From positions 124,001 through 188,000 of the forward strand of contig JBGSJZ010000087.1 of the NCBI GenBank assembly GCA_041741455.1: a stretch of 64,000 nucleotides of DNA, read 5' to 3'. The notes beneath the pieces are model-generated. The model was not told the origin of the DNA. It saw nothing but the letters and a program-made list of their open reading frames with translations, and ran no database searches. Positions 7,849 through 16,231 of this stretch are shown here, piece by piece; position 1 is the stretch's first letter; the number at the start of each line of letters is the position of its first letter. A program made the translations under genes and the position numbers. The DNA comes from CALESS01 sp041741455. Lineage in GTDB: Bacteria > Chloroflexota > Anaerolineae > Anaerolineales > Anaerolineaceae.

Positions 7849-8607
7849 ATGCGGACTCCAATTGTTGCTGGAAACTGGAAAATGAATAAAACCGTTGAAC
7901 AGGCGCGTGTCCTGGTGGCCGAGCTGGTACCCGGGCTGCAGGCAATCAGCGGTGTGGAAAAAGTTTTATGCCCGCCTTTCACGGCGGTGATGCCGATTTC
8001 CGCAATGTTGACTGGAACCGGGATCGGTCTGGGTGCGCAGAATCTGCACTGGGAATCTTCTGGTGCCTTCACTGGTGAGGTGTCCCCAGCCATGGTAAAG
8101 GAATTCTGCCAATATGTCATCCTGGGTCATTCCGAGCGGCGGGCTTATTTTGGTGAAACTGATGAGACGGTCAATCGCAGGTTGAAAGCTGCTCTGGCGG
8201 TTGGCCTGACCCCGATTGTGTGTGTTGGCGAGACGTTGGCGGAATACGAAGCCGGCGTGACGGCGGATGTGGTTATAAGGCAGATTGTGGCTGGATTGAA
8301 GGGTCTGACCGAAGAGCAGGGACGGGGCATTGTGATTGCCTATGAGCCGGTCTGGGCGATTGGCACCGGCCGCGCCTCAACCGCGCCGGCAGCCAACCAG
8401 GTAATTGCGGATATGATCCGGCTGGCGTTGGCCGGTATCTTCGGTAAAGAAACCGCCCAACTGATCCGGGTGCAATACGGCGGTTCGGTGACGGCGGCTA
8501 ATGCAGTGGAATTTTTTAGCCAACCGGATATTGACGGTGCCCTGGTGGGCGGTGCCAGCCTGAAACCGGCAGATTTTCTGCAGATTGTGCAGGCTGCGGC
8601 CAGGTGA
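7849..8607 (+). CDS. tpiA: Triosephosphate isomerase
   Basis: Interconverts dihydroxyacetone phosphate and glyceraldehyde 3-phosphate in glycolysis. 252 residues, standard length. Visible motifs: Gly-Asn-Trp-Lys-Met-Asn at 8-13 with the catalytic Lys, Leu-Gly-His-Ser-Glu-Arg-Arg with the catalytic His near 95, Ala-Tyr-Glu-Pro-Val-Trp-Ala-Ile-Gly-Thr-Gly with the catalytic Glu near 167, and the Tyr-Gly-Gly-Ser-Val phosphate loop near 211. The frame also allows a TTG at 7843, but the ATG at 7849 has GAGG six bases upstream and gives the usual N-terminus. Its stop overlaps the next gene (GTGA). Confidence 0.97.
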   Translation: MRTPIVAGNWKMNKTVEQARVLVAELVPGLQAISGVEKVLCPPFTAVMPISAMLTGTGIGLGAQNLHWESSGAFTGEVSPAMVKEFCQYVILGHSERRAYFGETDETVNRRLKAALAVGLTPIVCVGETLAEYEAGVTADVVIRQIVAGLKGLTEEQGRGIVIAYEPVWAIGTGRASTAPAANQVIADMIRLALAGIFGKETAQLIRVQYGGSVTAANAVEFFSQPDIDGALVGGASLKPADFLQIVQAAAR

Positions 8608-9377
8608 ACCTGCCGCTGGGCGGTCTGATCGCCCTGCTTGTGAGCTTTTTCCCTTTTCTCCTGGTGCAGCGCTGGCTGCACCAGGAGCTTGAAGCCTTTT
8701 TCCTGCTGGTCACCCGCCGGCCGGAAATGGCAATTGGTTTGTTTGCCTTGATATTCTTCCCCGGTGTACTCCTGCACGAACTTAGCCATTACCTGATGGC
8801 TAAGCTGCTTTTGGTGCGCACTGCAAACTTCTCGATGATTCCCCAGGCCAAGGCCAATGGTAGCGTGCAATTGGGCTATGTCTCTGTCCGTAAGGTGGAT
8901 AAATTGCGGGATGCTTTGATTGGATTAGCACCTTTAATCACTGGCGGTCTGGCTGTGGCAGCTTTGGGCAGCTGGAAGCTGGGATTGGCAGAGTTATTCC
9001 CGATTTTGCTGGCAGGTAATCCGGATGGTTTTTTTGCCGGTCTTTCGATCTTGCCACAACTGCCCGATTTCTGGCTGTGGTTCTACCTGACTTTTGTCAT
9101 TTCCTCGACCATGCTGCCCTCAAGGTCGGACCGTCAGGCCTGGCTGCCGGTAGCCCTGGTATTGGGCGGAATATTGTTATTGGCCTTGCTGGCTGGGGCA
9201 GGTCCGTGGATGCTGGAACATGCAGCCCCGGCGCTCAACCGGGGATTAGGCGCAGTTGCGTTGGTGTTTGGCATCAGCCTGGTGTTGCACCTGGGCTTCA
9301 TTCTGCCGCTCTGGAGCCTTAACCAGCTGATCAGCCGGGCAACGGGTTATAAGATTGTCAGACAAAGTAATCGCTGA
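8604..9377 (+). CDS. Multipass membrane zinc metalloprotease-like protein (HExxH)
   Basis: 257 residues with about six membrane segments. The second contains Leu-Leu-His-Glu-Leu-Ser-His-Tyr, an HExxH zinc site buried in the membrane as in M50/site-2-type proteases. A later loop, Met-Leu-Pro-Ser-x-Ser-Asp, may supply the third ligand. It is shorter than RseP and has no PDZ domain. The GTG start overlaps the tpiA stop by 4 bp, so translation is coupled to tpiA. The substrate is unknown; protease activity is inferred from the motif. Confidence 0.75.
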   Translation: MNLPLGGLIALLVSFFPFLLVQRWLHQELEAFFLLVTRRPEMAIGLFALIFFPGVLLHELSHYLMAKLLLVRTANFSMIPQAKANGSVQLGYVSVRKVDKLRDALIGLAPLITGGLAVAALGSWKLGLAELFPILLAGNPDGFFAGLSILPQLPDFWLWFYLTFVISSTMLPSRSDRQAWLPVALVLGGILLLALLAGAGPWMLEHAAPALNRGLGAVALVFGISLVLHLGFILPLWSLNQLISRATGYKIVRQSNR

Positions 9378-9421
9378 AAAGAAGGCTGTGTTATAAATTT
9401 TAAGCTTGGAGAATTATTTGG

Positions 9422-10408
9422 ATGCTGATTGATCCGTTTGGCCGACCAGTAACTTACTTGAGAATATCCGTCACAGATCGCTGCAATTTAAGATGTGTTT
9501 ATTGCATGCCGCCGGAAGGTGTGGCCTGGCAGCCGCATGAGAATATCCTGCGCTATGAAGAAATAATGGAAGTGGTGCGGGCTGCTGCAGAAAATGGCGT
9601 GAGCGAATTTCGCCTGACCGGCGGTGAGCCGCTAGTTCGAAAAGACCTGTCTGACCTGGTGCGCATGATGGCAGTAACCCCGGGTGTGGAAGATATCAGC
9701 CTGACCACCAATGGCCTGTTGCTGGAAAATCAAATTGAAGGACTGGCGCAGGCTGGCTTAAGGCGCATCAATGTCAGCCTGGATACGCTCGACCCACAGA
9801 AATTTGCTCGCATCACCCGGGGTGGTTCATTGGAAAAGGTGCTGCGCGGGTTGGATAGGGCAGAAGCGATTGGGATAAAGCCGATTAAACTCAACGTAGT
9901 AATGATGCGGGGTGTCAATCAGGATGAATTGGTGAGCCTTGCCCGGCTTTCCCTCAATCACCCGTGGCACATTCGCTTTATTGAAATGATGCCTGTCAAT
10001 AATCAGCAACCCTGGGGGGAGGGTTTCCCGGACCCGGCAGAGGTTTTCTTCCCGATCCAGGAAATGATGCACATGTTAGAGCCGCTTCATCTTCACCCCG
10101 AAAACGGTGGAATTGGCAGCGGCCCGGCACGCGAATTCCGATTGGAAGGTGCAATTGGAAAAATTGGTTTTATTTCGCCTGTGGGGGCACAATTCTGTGA
10201 TCGCTGCAACCGCTTGCGTCTGACGGCAGATGGCAATTTGCGGCCGTGTCTGTTGACGGATGTGGAAATATCAGTGACGTCGGCACTGCGGCGAGGTGAG
10301 CCTGTGTTACCACTACTGCAACAGGCTGTGCTGCTCAAGCCTTCCAGCCATGACCTGGATGGTCAGACCCACCCCTACCAGCGCTGTATGATTCAAATTG
10401 GCGGTTGA
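9422..10408 (+). CDS. moaA: GTP 3',8-cyclase, molybdenum cofactor biosynthesis
   Basis: A radical SAM enzyme making (8S)-3',8-cyclo-7,8-dihydro-GTP, the first step of molybdopterin synthesis. 328 residues. The SAM cluster motif Cys-Asn-Leu-Arg-Cys-Val-Tyr-Cys is at about 21-28, and the second cluster is Cys-Asp-Arg-Cys-Asn-Arg with a further Cys-Leu-Leu near 275. The protein ends in Gly-Gly, the conserved catalytic tail. No other moa, moe or mog gene is in this window. It ends 4 bp before the convergent upp stop. Confidence 0.97.
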   Translation: MLIDPFGRPVTYLRISVTDRCNLRCVYCMPPEGVAWQPHENILRYEEIMEVVRAAAENGVSEFRLTGGEPLVRKDLSDLVRMMAVTPGVEDISLTTNGLLLENQIEGLAQAGLRRINVSLDTLDPQKFARITRGGSLEKVLRGLDRAEAIGIKPIKLNVVMMRGVNQDELVSLARLSLNHPWHIRFIEMMPVNNQQPWGEGFPDPAEVFFPIQEMMHMLEPLHLHPENGGIGSGPAREFRLEGAIGKIGFISPVGAQFCDRCNRLRLTADGNLRPCLLTDVEISVTSALRRGEPVLPLLQQAVLLKPSSHDLDGQTHPYQRCMIQIGG

Positions 10409-10412
10409 TTCC

Positions 10413-11039
10413 TCAACCGGTGCCAAACTGGCGGTCTCCGGCATCACCCAGGCCGGGGACGATATAACCATGTTCATTCAGGTGATCATCCACGGCTCCA
10501 AGGTAAATTGGTACATCCGGATGGTGATTCACCATATTTTCAATGCCTTCTGGCGCGCCGATCAGACCAACAAATTTTATTTTTGTAACACCCCACTGCT
10601 TGAGGATATCCACGGTAGCGACGGCTGAACCGCCGGTGGCCAGCATTGGATCCAGGATCAGGCAGACCTGGACCCGTGGCTCAATCGGTAACTTGTTGTA
10701 ATACTGGACGGGTTTCAAGGTCTTTTCATCTCGATAGATGCCAATGTGCCAGACCTCTGCAGAGGGCATCAATTCCCAGACGCCTTCCACCATCCCCAGC
10801 CCGGCGCGCAAGATCGGTACCAGGCCAATTTTCATCACCAATTCTTGCCCCTGCATTTCCTGCAGCGGGGTTTGGATGGTGCGGGGACGAACCTGCAGGT
10901 CGGCCGTGGCTTCGTAAGCCAGCAAGCCGGCAATTTCACGTACTAGTTCGCGGAACTTCTTGGGCTCAGTATGGACATCCCGCAGTCTGCCTAGTTTATG
11001 CTTTACTAGTGGATGGGGGGAGATGAATAAATTTTGCAT
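10413..11039 (-). CDS. upp: Uracil phosphoribosyltransferase
   Basis: Salvages uracil with PRPP to UMP. 208 residues from the ATG at 11039, which has AGGAGAG upstream; the frame continues to 11138 but that extension lies over the promoter. Visible motifs are Leu-Arg-Ala-Gly-Leu-Gly-Met near 75-82, the PRPP-binding run Leu-Ile-Leu-Asp-Pro-Met-Leu-Ala-Thr-Gly-Gly-Ser near 128-139, and the uracil-binding Tyr-Ile-Val-Pro-Gly-Leu-Gly-Asp-Ala-Gly-Asp-Arg near the C-terminus. It sits convergent to moaA and divergent from ruvB. Confidence 0.97.
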   Translation of the reverse strand: MQNLFISPHPLVKHKLGRLRDVHTEPKKFRELVREIAGLLAYEATADLQVRPRTIQTPLQEMQGQELVMKIGLVPILRAGLGMVEGVWELMPSAEVWHIGIYRDEKTLKPVQYYNKLPIEPRVQVCLILDPMLATGGSAVATVDILKQWGVTKIKFVGLIGAPEGIENMVNHHPDVPIYLGAVDDHLNEHGYIVPGLGDAGDRQFGTG

Positions 11040-11078
11040 AAATCTCTCCTGTGAAAATTGAATGGCATTCCAGAAAGA

Positions 11079-11114
11079 ATTATAGCACGGGGAAACACCT
11101 TCTTCGGGTATAAT
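11079..11114. promoter_or_regulatory. Divergent upp/ruvB promoters
   Basis: Two perfect TATAAT boxes point outward: 11084-11079 on the reverse strand for upp and 11109-11114 on the forward strand for ruvB. Their -35 zones would overlap. The forward box ends 7 bp before the ruvB ATG, so the ruvB transcript would be nearly leaderless. Confidence 0.6.
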
Positions 11115-11121
11115 CCTGCTT

Positions 11122-12150
11122 ATGGATGAAACTCCCAAGCGATTGGTAACCCCGGATGTCCGCCCGGACGACCGGGTGGATCAGGCGTTACGCCCGCGCC
11201 GGCTGGCAGATGTGATCGGACAGGATCAGGTCAAAGAGAATCTGTCGATCCTGATTTCTGCAGCCCGCAAGCGCAATGAGCCAATGGACCATGTGCTCTT
11301 CTATGGCCCACCCGGCCTGGGTAAGACAACGCTGGCACACGTGCTTGCGAATGAAATGGGCGTCAGCATCAAAATTACAGCCGGCCCGGCCATCGAACGA
11401 GCGGGAGATTTGGCGGCCATTCTGACCAACCTGCACGCCGGGGATATTTTATTCATCGACGAAATTCACCGCCTGGGGAAAGCGGTGGAGGAAGTACTTT
11501 ACCCGGCCATGGAAGATTATGCGCTGGATATTGTTATCGGTAAAGGCCCTTCCGCCCGCTCGATCCGCTTGAAACTGCCACGCTTTACGGTAATCGGCGC
11601 CACTACCCGCCTGGCCTTGCTGAGCGCGCCGCTGCGCGCACGCTTTGGCGCAGTCTACCGCCTGGATTACTACGAGTTATCTGCCATGTGTGAAATTGTG
11701 CGACGGGCGGCCCGCTTGTTGAATGTGGAAGCAGATCCGGAAGGGGTCCAGGAAGTTGCCCGGCGGGCACGCGGCACACCCAGGGTGGCCTTGCGCCTGC
11801 TGCGCCGGGTGCGGGATTTTACTCAGGTGCGCGGCGATGGGATAATTAACCGTCAGATGGCGACTGAAGCCTTGAATCTGCTGAACGTGGATCCTTTGGG
11901 CCTGGATGAGGTTGACCGTCGAGTGCTGCTGACGATCATTGAGAAATACAATGGTGGTCCGGTGGGATTGAATACGATTGCCGCCTCGATCAGTGAGGAA
12001 TCAGATACCATCATGGATGTGGTGGAACCATATCTGCTGCAACTGGGTTTCCTGGATCGCACTCCGCAGGGACGGATTGCTACAAAATCTGCTTTTGAGC
12101 ACCTGGGCTTGCCTTTCAAGACGGACGAATCTCAACCCCGTTTGATCTAA
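11122..12150 (+). CDS. ruvB: Holliday junction branch migration ATPase RuvB
   Basis: The motor of the RuvAB complex. 342 residues. The N-terminal signature Leu-Arg-Pro-Arg-x-Leu-x-Asp-x-Ile-Gly-Gln is near 23-35, Walker A Gly-Pro-Pro-Gly-Leu-Gly-Lys-Thr near 65-72, Walker B Ile-Leu-Phe-Ile-Asp-Glu-Ile-His near 110, sensor 1 Gly-Ala-Thr-Thr-Arg near 160, and the C-terminal winged helix with Thr-Pro-Gln-Gly-Arg. No ribosome site precedes the ATG and a TATAAT box ends 7 bp upstream, suggesting leaderless translation. ruvA and ruvC are not nearby. queA starts 9 bp downstream. Confidence 0.98.
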   Translation: MDETPKRLVTPDVRPDDRVDQALRPRRLADVIGQDQVKENLSILISAARKRNEPMDHVLFYGPPGLGKTTLAHVLANEMGVSIKITAGPAIERAGDLAAILTNLHAGDILFIDEIHRLGKAVEEVLYPAMEDYALDIVIGKGPSARSIRLKLPRFTVIGATTRLALLSAPLRARFGAVYRLDYYELSAMCEIVRRAARLLNVEADPEGVQEVARRARGTPRVALRLLRRVRDFTQVRGDGIINRQMATEALNLLNVDPLGLDEVDRRVLLTIIEKYNGGPVGLNTIAASISEESDTIMDVVEPYLLQLGFLDRTPQGRIATKSAFEHLGLPFKTDESQPRLI

Positions 12151-12159
12151 ATTTCCTCT

Positions 12160-13179
12160 ATGCGTACAGACGATTTCGATTATCCTCTGCCGCCGGAACG
12201 GATTGCGCAAATCCCGGTGGAACCCCGGCATGCCTCCCGCCTGCTGGTGCTGAAGCGGACCTCCAACCAACTGGAACATACCACATTTTGGAATTTGCCG
12301 GATTACCTGAATCCGGGCGATCTGCTAGTGATCAACCAGACGCGGGTGCTGCCGGCGCGCATCTTTGCCCACAAGCCAACGGGTGGGAAGGTGGAAGTGC
12401 TGCTGCTGAAGCGTGAGGATGCCCTGACCTGGGAATGTTTGATCGGCGGGAAAAAAGTCAAACCCGGGATGAGCCTGAAGATTGCGGGCGGGCCGGACGT
12501 GGAAATTGTGGAGGAGTTGGAAGGCTCAAGGCGGATGGTGCGTTTCAGTGAACCGGTGGAAAGCACTCTGGAAAAAATCGGGCAGATGCCGCTGCCGCCT
12601 TATATTCACACCCGGCTGCAAAACCAGGAACGCTACCAGACAGTCTATGCCCGCCAAAGTGGATCGGCGGCCGCACCAACCGCTGGGCTGCATTTTACAA
12701 CGGAATTGATGCAGGTCCTACAAGAAAAACGGGTGGATTTTTGCACAGTCACCCTGCATGTAGGCCTGGATACTTTTGCGCCTGTGACCGAAGCCGATCC
12801 ACAAACCCATACGATACACACCGAATGGTGCGAGTTGACGCTGGGTGCAGCCGAGAAAATCAACGCTACGGCCAAGAATGGCGGACGGATTGTGGCAGTT
12901 GGGACGACCAGTGTGCGCACCCTTGAGACGGCTGCTCGGAATTCCCAGGACGGCGAGCGGGTGGCAGCGTTCAGTGGACCAACTGCACTCTTCATCCTGC
13001 CGGGTTACAGTTTCAGGGCTGTGGATGCAATGATTACCAACTTCCACCTACCGCGCTCAACCTTGCTGATGTTGGTAAGCGCCTTTGCCGGTCGTGAGCG
13101 TATGTTAGCGGCCTATCAGACGGCGGTGGAGATGAACTATCGCTTTTTCTCCTTTGGCGATGCAATGTTGATCGAATGA
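12160..13179 (+). CDS. queA: S-adenosylmethionine:tRNA ribosyltransferase-isomerase
   Basis: Transfers the ribosyl part of SAM to 7-aminomethyl-7-deazaguanine in tRNA to make epoxyqueuosine. 339 residues, standard length. Typical motifs: Asp-Tyr-Pro-Leu-Pro-Pro-Glu-x-Ile-Ala-Gln near the N-terminus, Leu-Pro-Pro-Tyr-Ile near 145, Ala-Ala-Pro-Thr-Ala-Gly-Leu-His-Phe near 168-176, His-Val-Gly-Leu-Asp-Thr-Phe, and Asn-Phe-His-Leu-Pro near 287. It lies 9 bp after ruvB, a pairing common in bacteria, and overlaps the glycosylase gene by 4 bp. Confidence 0.98.
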   Translation: MRTDDFDYPLPPERIAQIPVEPRHASRLLVLKRTSNQLEHTTFWNLPDYLNPGDLLVINQTRVLPARIFAHKPTGGKVEVLLLKREDALTWECLIGGKKVKPGMSLKIAGGPDVEIVEELEGSRRMVRFSEPVESTLEKIGQMPLPPYIHTRLQNQERYQTVYARQSGSAAAPTAGLHFTTELMQVLQEKRVDFCTVTLHVGLDTFAPVTEADPQTHTIHTEWCELTLGAAEKINATAKNGGRIVAVGTTSVRTLETAARNSQDGERVAAFSGPTALFILPGYSFRAVDAMITNFHLPRSTLLMLVSAFAGRERMLAAYQTAVEMNYRFFSFGDAMLIE

Positions 13180-13874
13180 GGTGCCCGATGACAGATTGGG
13201 AAGCTCATAAGTGTAAATTAGTATCCTGCAGGCGCTGCCTGCGCCTGGTGGATTGGCGCGAACGCATGGCAAGGGAGAAGCGCGCTGCCTACCGAAGCTG
13301 GGAGTACTGGGGCAAACCGGTGCCGGCTTTTGGTGATGAACAAGCTAGGCTGTTAATCTTGGGGCTGGCTCCCGGTGCGCATGGTTCCAACCGCACAGGT
13401 AGGATGTTCACCGGTGACAGCTCCGGCGTATTTCTCTATGCCGCTTTGCAGCGGGCGGGTTTTGCCAACCAGACTCACACGGACAGGGTCGATGATGGCC
13501 TGGAATTGCGGGATGCATTGATCAGCGCGGTGGGACGTTGTGCTCCGCCCGATAATAAACCAACACCGGATGAACTCCACAATTGCCGGCCTTGGCTGCT
13601 GGCTGAACTGGAATTGCTACCCGGTTTGGAGGGGATTGTCGCCTTGGGGAAGATTGCATTTGATGCGGTCTGGGAAATTTATGGCGCAAGGTCGGTGTTA
13701 AGTTCCCGACCGGTTTTCCGACATGGGGCGTTTTACCAACTGGGCGAGGGCTTGCCGTGGCTGCTGGCATCCTACCATCCCAGCCGTCAAAACACGCAGA
13801 CCGGGCGGTTGACGCCGGAGATGTTCGATGAGATCTGGCAGGTGGCGCGGGAAAAAATTATCCCGGTGGGGTGA
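13176..13874 (+). CDS. Family 5 uracil-DNA glycosylase (UdgB type), Fe-S
   Basis: Base-excision repair enzyme removing uracil and other deaminated bases. 232 residues. Motif A reads Gly-Leu-Ala-Pro-Gly-Ala-His-Gly then Asn-Arg-Thr-Gly-Arg-x-Phe-Thr-Gly-Asp, with Ala in place of the catalytic Asp/Asn of families 1 and 4; this is characteristic of family 5. Motif B is Tyr-His-Pro-Ser-Arg-Gln-Asn. Cysteines near residues 14, 19 and 22, with later ones near 126 and 137, fit a 4Fe-4S cluster. The ATG at 13176 overlaps the queA stop; a second in-frame ATG at 13188 is also possible. Confidence 0.9.
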   Translation: MRCPMTDWEAHKCKLVSCRRCLRLVDWRERMAREKRAAYRSWEYWGKPVPAFGDEQARLLILGLAPGAHGSNRTGRMFTGDSSGVFLYAALQRAGFANQTHTDRVDDGLELRDALISAVGRCAPPDNKPTPDELHNCRPWLLAELELLPGLEGIVALGKIAFDAVWEIYGARSVLSSRPVFRHGAFYQLGEGLPWLLASYHPSRQNTQTGRLTPEMFDEIWQVAREKIIPVG

Positions 13875-14046
13875 TTACCTAATAAATTCGGCTATCTGTG
13901 AATAATTGATCAACCTCAGATGGCGCAGATAACGTAGAAAAAATGGTTGTAAAAAACCAAAAAGATTAAATTTTGTATAGCCTCTGTGCGGAGGAGACTG
14001 GAATTTTGGCTAGAGGAGGAATAAAATTTATGGTGGAGAGTATAAG

Positions 14047-14784
14047 ATGAACAAACGAAAAATTCTGTGGATCATTCCGTTGATCCTGATTTTGGTGGTA
14101 GGTGGGTTTGTACTGTGGGCGGAAACCACGGCTGCGGTTTCGCCTGAGTCACTAGCGGCATTGACCACGAATGAACAGGTAACGGTGAGCCAGCAAAACG
14201 GCTGGTGGGTGTTCAACCCGGTGGGGGAAACACCCAACACCGGTTTCATTTTCTACCCGGGAGGGCGGGTGAATGAAAAAGCCTACGCCCGGGTGCTTGC
14301 GGATATTTCTGCCCGGGGATACCGGGTAGTGCTGGTGCCGATGCCCTTAAACTTGGCGGTGTTCGACCCGAATGCAGCCGGGGATGTTATGGCCGCCTTC
14401 CCGGAGATCCAGAACTGGGCGGCTGGCGGTCATTCGTTGGGGGGAGCCATGGCGGCCAACTTTACGGCAAATAACCCCGGCACGCTGGATGGCTTGGTGT
14501 TATGGGCCAGCTACCCGGCCGGGTCGGATGATTTGAGTCAAGCGAACTTGCAGGTGGTATCCATATTTGGCTCGGAAGATGGCCTGGCGACCGGGGAGAA
14601 GATCGAGGCTTCGCGGGCTTTATTGCCGGTCAATACCCAATGGGTGAAAATTGAGGGCGGGAACCATGCCCAGTTCGGCAGTTATGGCGCCCAAGCAGGA
14701 GACAACCAGGCCAAGATTTCTGAGGCAGAGCAGCAGGCGCAGATTGTGAATGCCACGATGGAATTACTGGAATTGTTACGCTAG
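14047..14784 (+). CDS. Membrane-anchored or secreted alpha/beta hydrolase
   Basis: 245 residues. An N-terminal hydrophobic helix (residues 5-26) acts as signal or anchor. The mature part is an alpha/beta hydrolase of the Abhydrolase_5 type: Phe-Tyr-Pro-Gly-Gly oxyanion strand near 75, Gly-Gly-His-Ser-Leu-Gly-Gly nucleophile elbow near 128, acid in Phe-Gly-Ser-Glu-Asp near 176, and His in Gly-Gly-Asn-His-Ala-Gln-Phe near 203. The triad is complete, in contrast to the pseudogene at 2209. Substrate unknown. The 172 bp before it hold no gene. Confidence 0.85.
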   Translation: MNKRKILWIIPLILILVVGGFVLWAETTAAVSPESLAALTTNEQVTVSQQNGWWVFNPVGETPNTGFIFYPGGRVNEKAYARVLADISARGYRVVLVPMPLNLAVFDPNAAGDVMAAFPEIQNWAAGGHSLGGAMAANFTANNPGTLDGLVLWASYPAGSDDLSQANLQVVSIFGSEDGLATGEKIEASRALLPVNTQWVKIEGGNHAQFGSYGAQAGDNQAKISEAEQQAQIVNATMELLELLR

Positions 14785-14811
14785 AAAATCCTCCCTGTTG
14801 TGGATGAAAGA

Positions 14812-14842
14812 TAAAAAAGAGCGGCCAATTTTTGGCCGCTCT
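14812..14842 (-). terminator. Rho-independent terminator of eno
   Basis: On the reverse strand an AGAGCGGCCA stem with its complement TGGCCGCTCT is followed by a T-rich TTTTTTATC run, 18 bp after the eno stop codon. The forward side has no U-tract. Confidence 0.88.
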
Positions 14843-14860
14843 GATGTGTTTGAGGAAAGT

Positions 14861-16150
14861 TTAGCGCTTGAGCGCACCCCAGCCAGCGTAGGCTGCGGTT
14901 TCTTCCAGTTCGGCTTCAATGCGCAGTAACTGGTTGTACTTGGCCACTCGGTCAGAGCGGGCGGGGGCGCCAGTCTTGATCTGCCCCATGTTGAGAGCAA
15001 CCGCCAGGTCAGCGATGGTCGAGTCCTCGGTTTCACCGGATCGATGGGAGGTGACAGCGCGCCAGCCAGCCCGGTGGCAGGTTTCGACAGATTCGATGGT
15101 TTCGGTCAGGGTACCGATCTGGTTGAGTTTTACCAGCAGTGCGTTGGCAGCGTGTTCCTTAATCGCACGGCGCACCCGCACCGGGTTGGTGACCAGTAAA
15201 TCATCACCAACAATCTGGATCCGGTCGCCAAGTTCAGCAGTCATCAGTTTCCAGGAATCCCAATCATCCTGGGCCAGACCGTCTTCGATCGAGATGATCG
15301 GGTACTGGTCAACCCAATTCTTCCAGAAACCAATCATTTCCTCGCCGCTGAGCAGTTTACCTTCCTTGCGTAGGTTGTACTTCTTTGTTTCTTCATCGTA
15401 GAACTCAGAGGCAGCCGGGTCCAGAGCAATGCAGACTTGCTCGCCGGGTTTGTAACCGGCCTGGACGATGGCTTCCAGGATGACTTCCACAGCTTCATGA
15501 TTGGCCTTGAGGGCAGGTGCATATCCGCCTTCATCGCCGACCAGGGTGGCATAACCACGCTTCTTGAGGACAGTTTTGAGGGCATGGTAGATTTCTGCAC
15601 CCCAGCGCAAGCCTTCCGTGAAGGTGGCAGCGCCAAGTGGCATGACCATGAATTCCTGGGCGTCGGTGGATTGCCAGGCGGTGTGGGCGCCGCCGTTGAG
15701 GATGTTCATCATAGGGACCGGCAGCACATGGGCATAAACACCGCCGATATAGCGATAAAGCGGCAAGCCAAGCGAGTTAGCAGCGGCTTTGGCAACGGCC
15801 AGGGATGTGCCCAGCATGGCATTAGCGCCCAGACGAGATTTGTTGGGGGTGCCATCCAATTCCAGCATGGTCATATCGATGGCTTTTTGCTCAACTGCAT
15901 CATAACCCAGCAGGGCATCGGCAATATCGCCATTGACGTTATCCACTGCTTTGAGTACACCCTTGCCAAGATATCGGGATTTGTCGCCATCCCGCATTTC
16001 AAGGGCTTCATGAATACCGGTTGAGGCGCCAGATGGCACAGCCGCCCGACCCCAGGAACCATCTGCCAGAATGACTTCAACTTCCACGGTTGGGTTACCG
16101 CGGGAATCAAGCACTTCGATGGCGGAAATTGATTCTATGATTGTTTCCAT
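14861..16150 (-). CDS. eno: Enolase
   Basis: Dehydrates 2-phosphoglycerate to phosphoenolpyruvate. 429 residues. The N-terminus has Glu-Val-Leu-Asp-Ser-Arg-Gly-Asn-Pro-Thr-Val and the catalytic loop Ser-Gly-Ala-Ser-Thr-Gly. Mg ligands are seen in Leu-Asp-Pro-Ala (near 243), Ser-Ile-Glu-Asp-Gly (near 288) and Val-Gly-Asp-Asp-Leu (near 315). The catalytic Lys is in Leu-Val-Lys-Leu-Asn-Gln-Ile-Gly and the C-terminal signature is Thr-Ser-His-Arg-Ser-Gly-Glu-Thr-Glu-Asp. It lies 81 bp downstream of pyrG on the same strand, with an AGAGGA site before the ATG. Confidence 0.98.
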   Translation of the reverse strand: METIIESISAIEVLDSRGNPTVEVEVILADGSWGRAAVPSGASTGIHEALEMRDGDKSRYLGKGVLKAVDNVNGDIADALLGYDAVEQKAIDMTMLELDGTPNKSRLGANAMLGTSLAVAKAAANSLGLPLYRYIGGVYAHVLPVPMMNILNGGAHTAWQSTDAQEFMVMPLGAATFTEGLRWGAEIYHALKTVLKKRGYATLVGDEGGYAPALKANHEAVEVILEAIVQAGYKPGEQVCIALDPAASEFYDEETKKYNLRKEGKLLSGEEMIGFWKNWVDQYPIISIEDGLAQDDWDSWKLMTAELGDRIQIVGDDLLVTNPVRVRRAIKEHAANALLVKLNQIGTLTETIESVETCHRAGWRAVTSHRSGETEDSTIADLAVALNMGQIKTGAPARSDRVAKYNQLLRIEAELEETAAYAGWGALKR

Positions 16151-16231
16151 TTTAGATTATCCTCTTTATGTAAGGTGTAAGGCGATAAATCGCCGATCAG
16201 ACTGTGATAACTTTCGCAAGTATAACCGATT

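Noticed and set aside
7548..8120. 190-codon reverse-strand frame across rnpB promoter and tpiA
   Set aside because: Overlaps RNase P RNA, its promoter and the tpiA coding region; no coding features.
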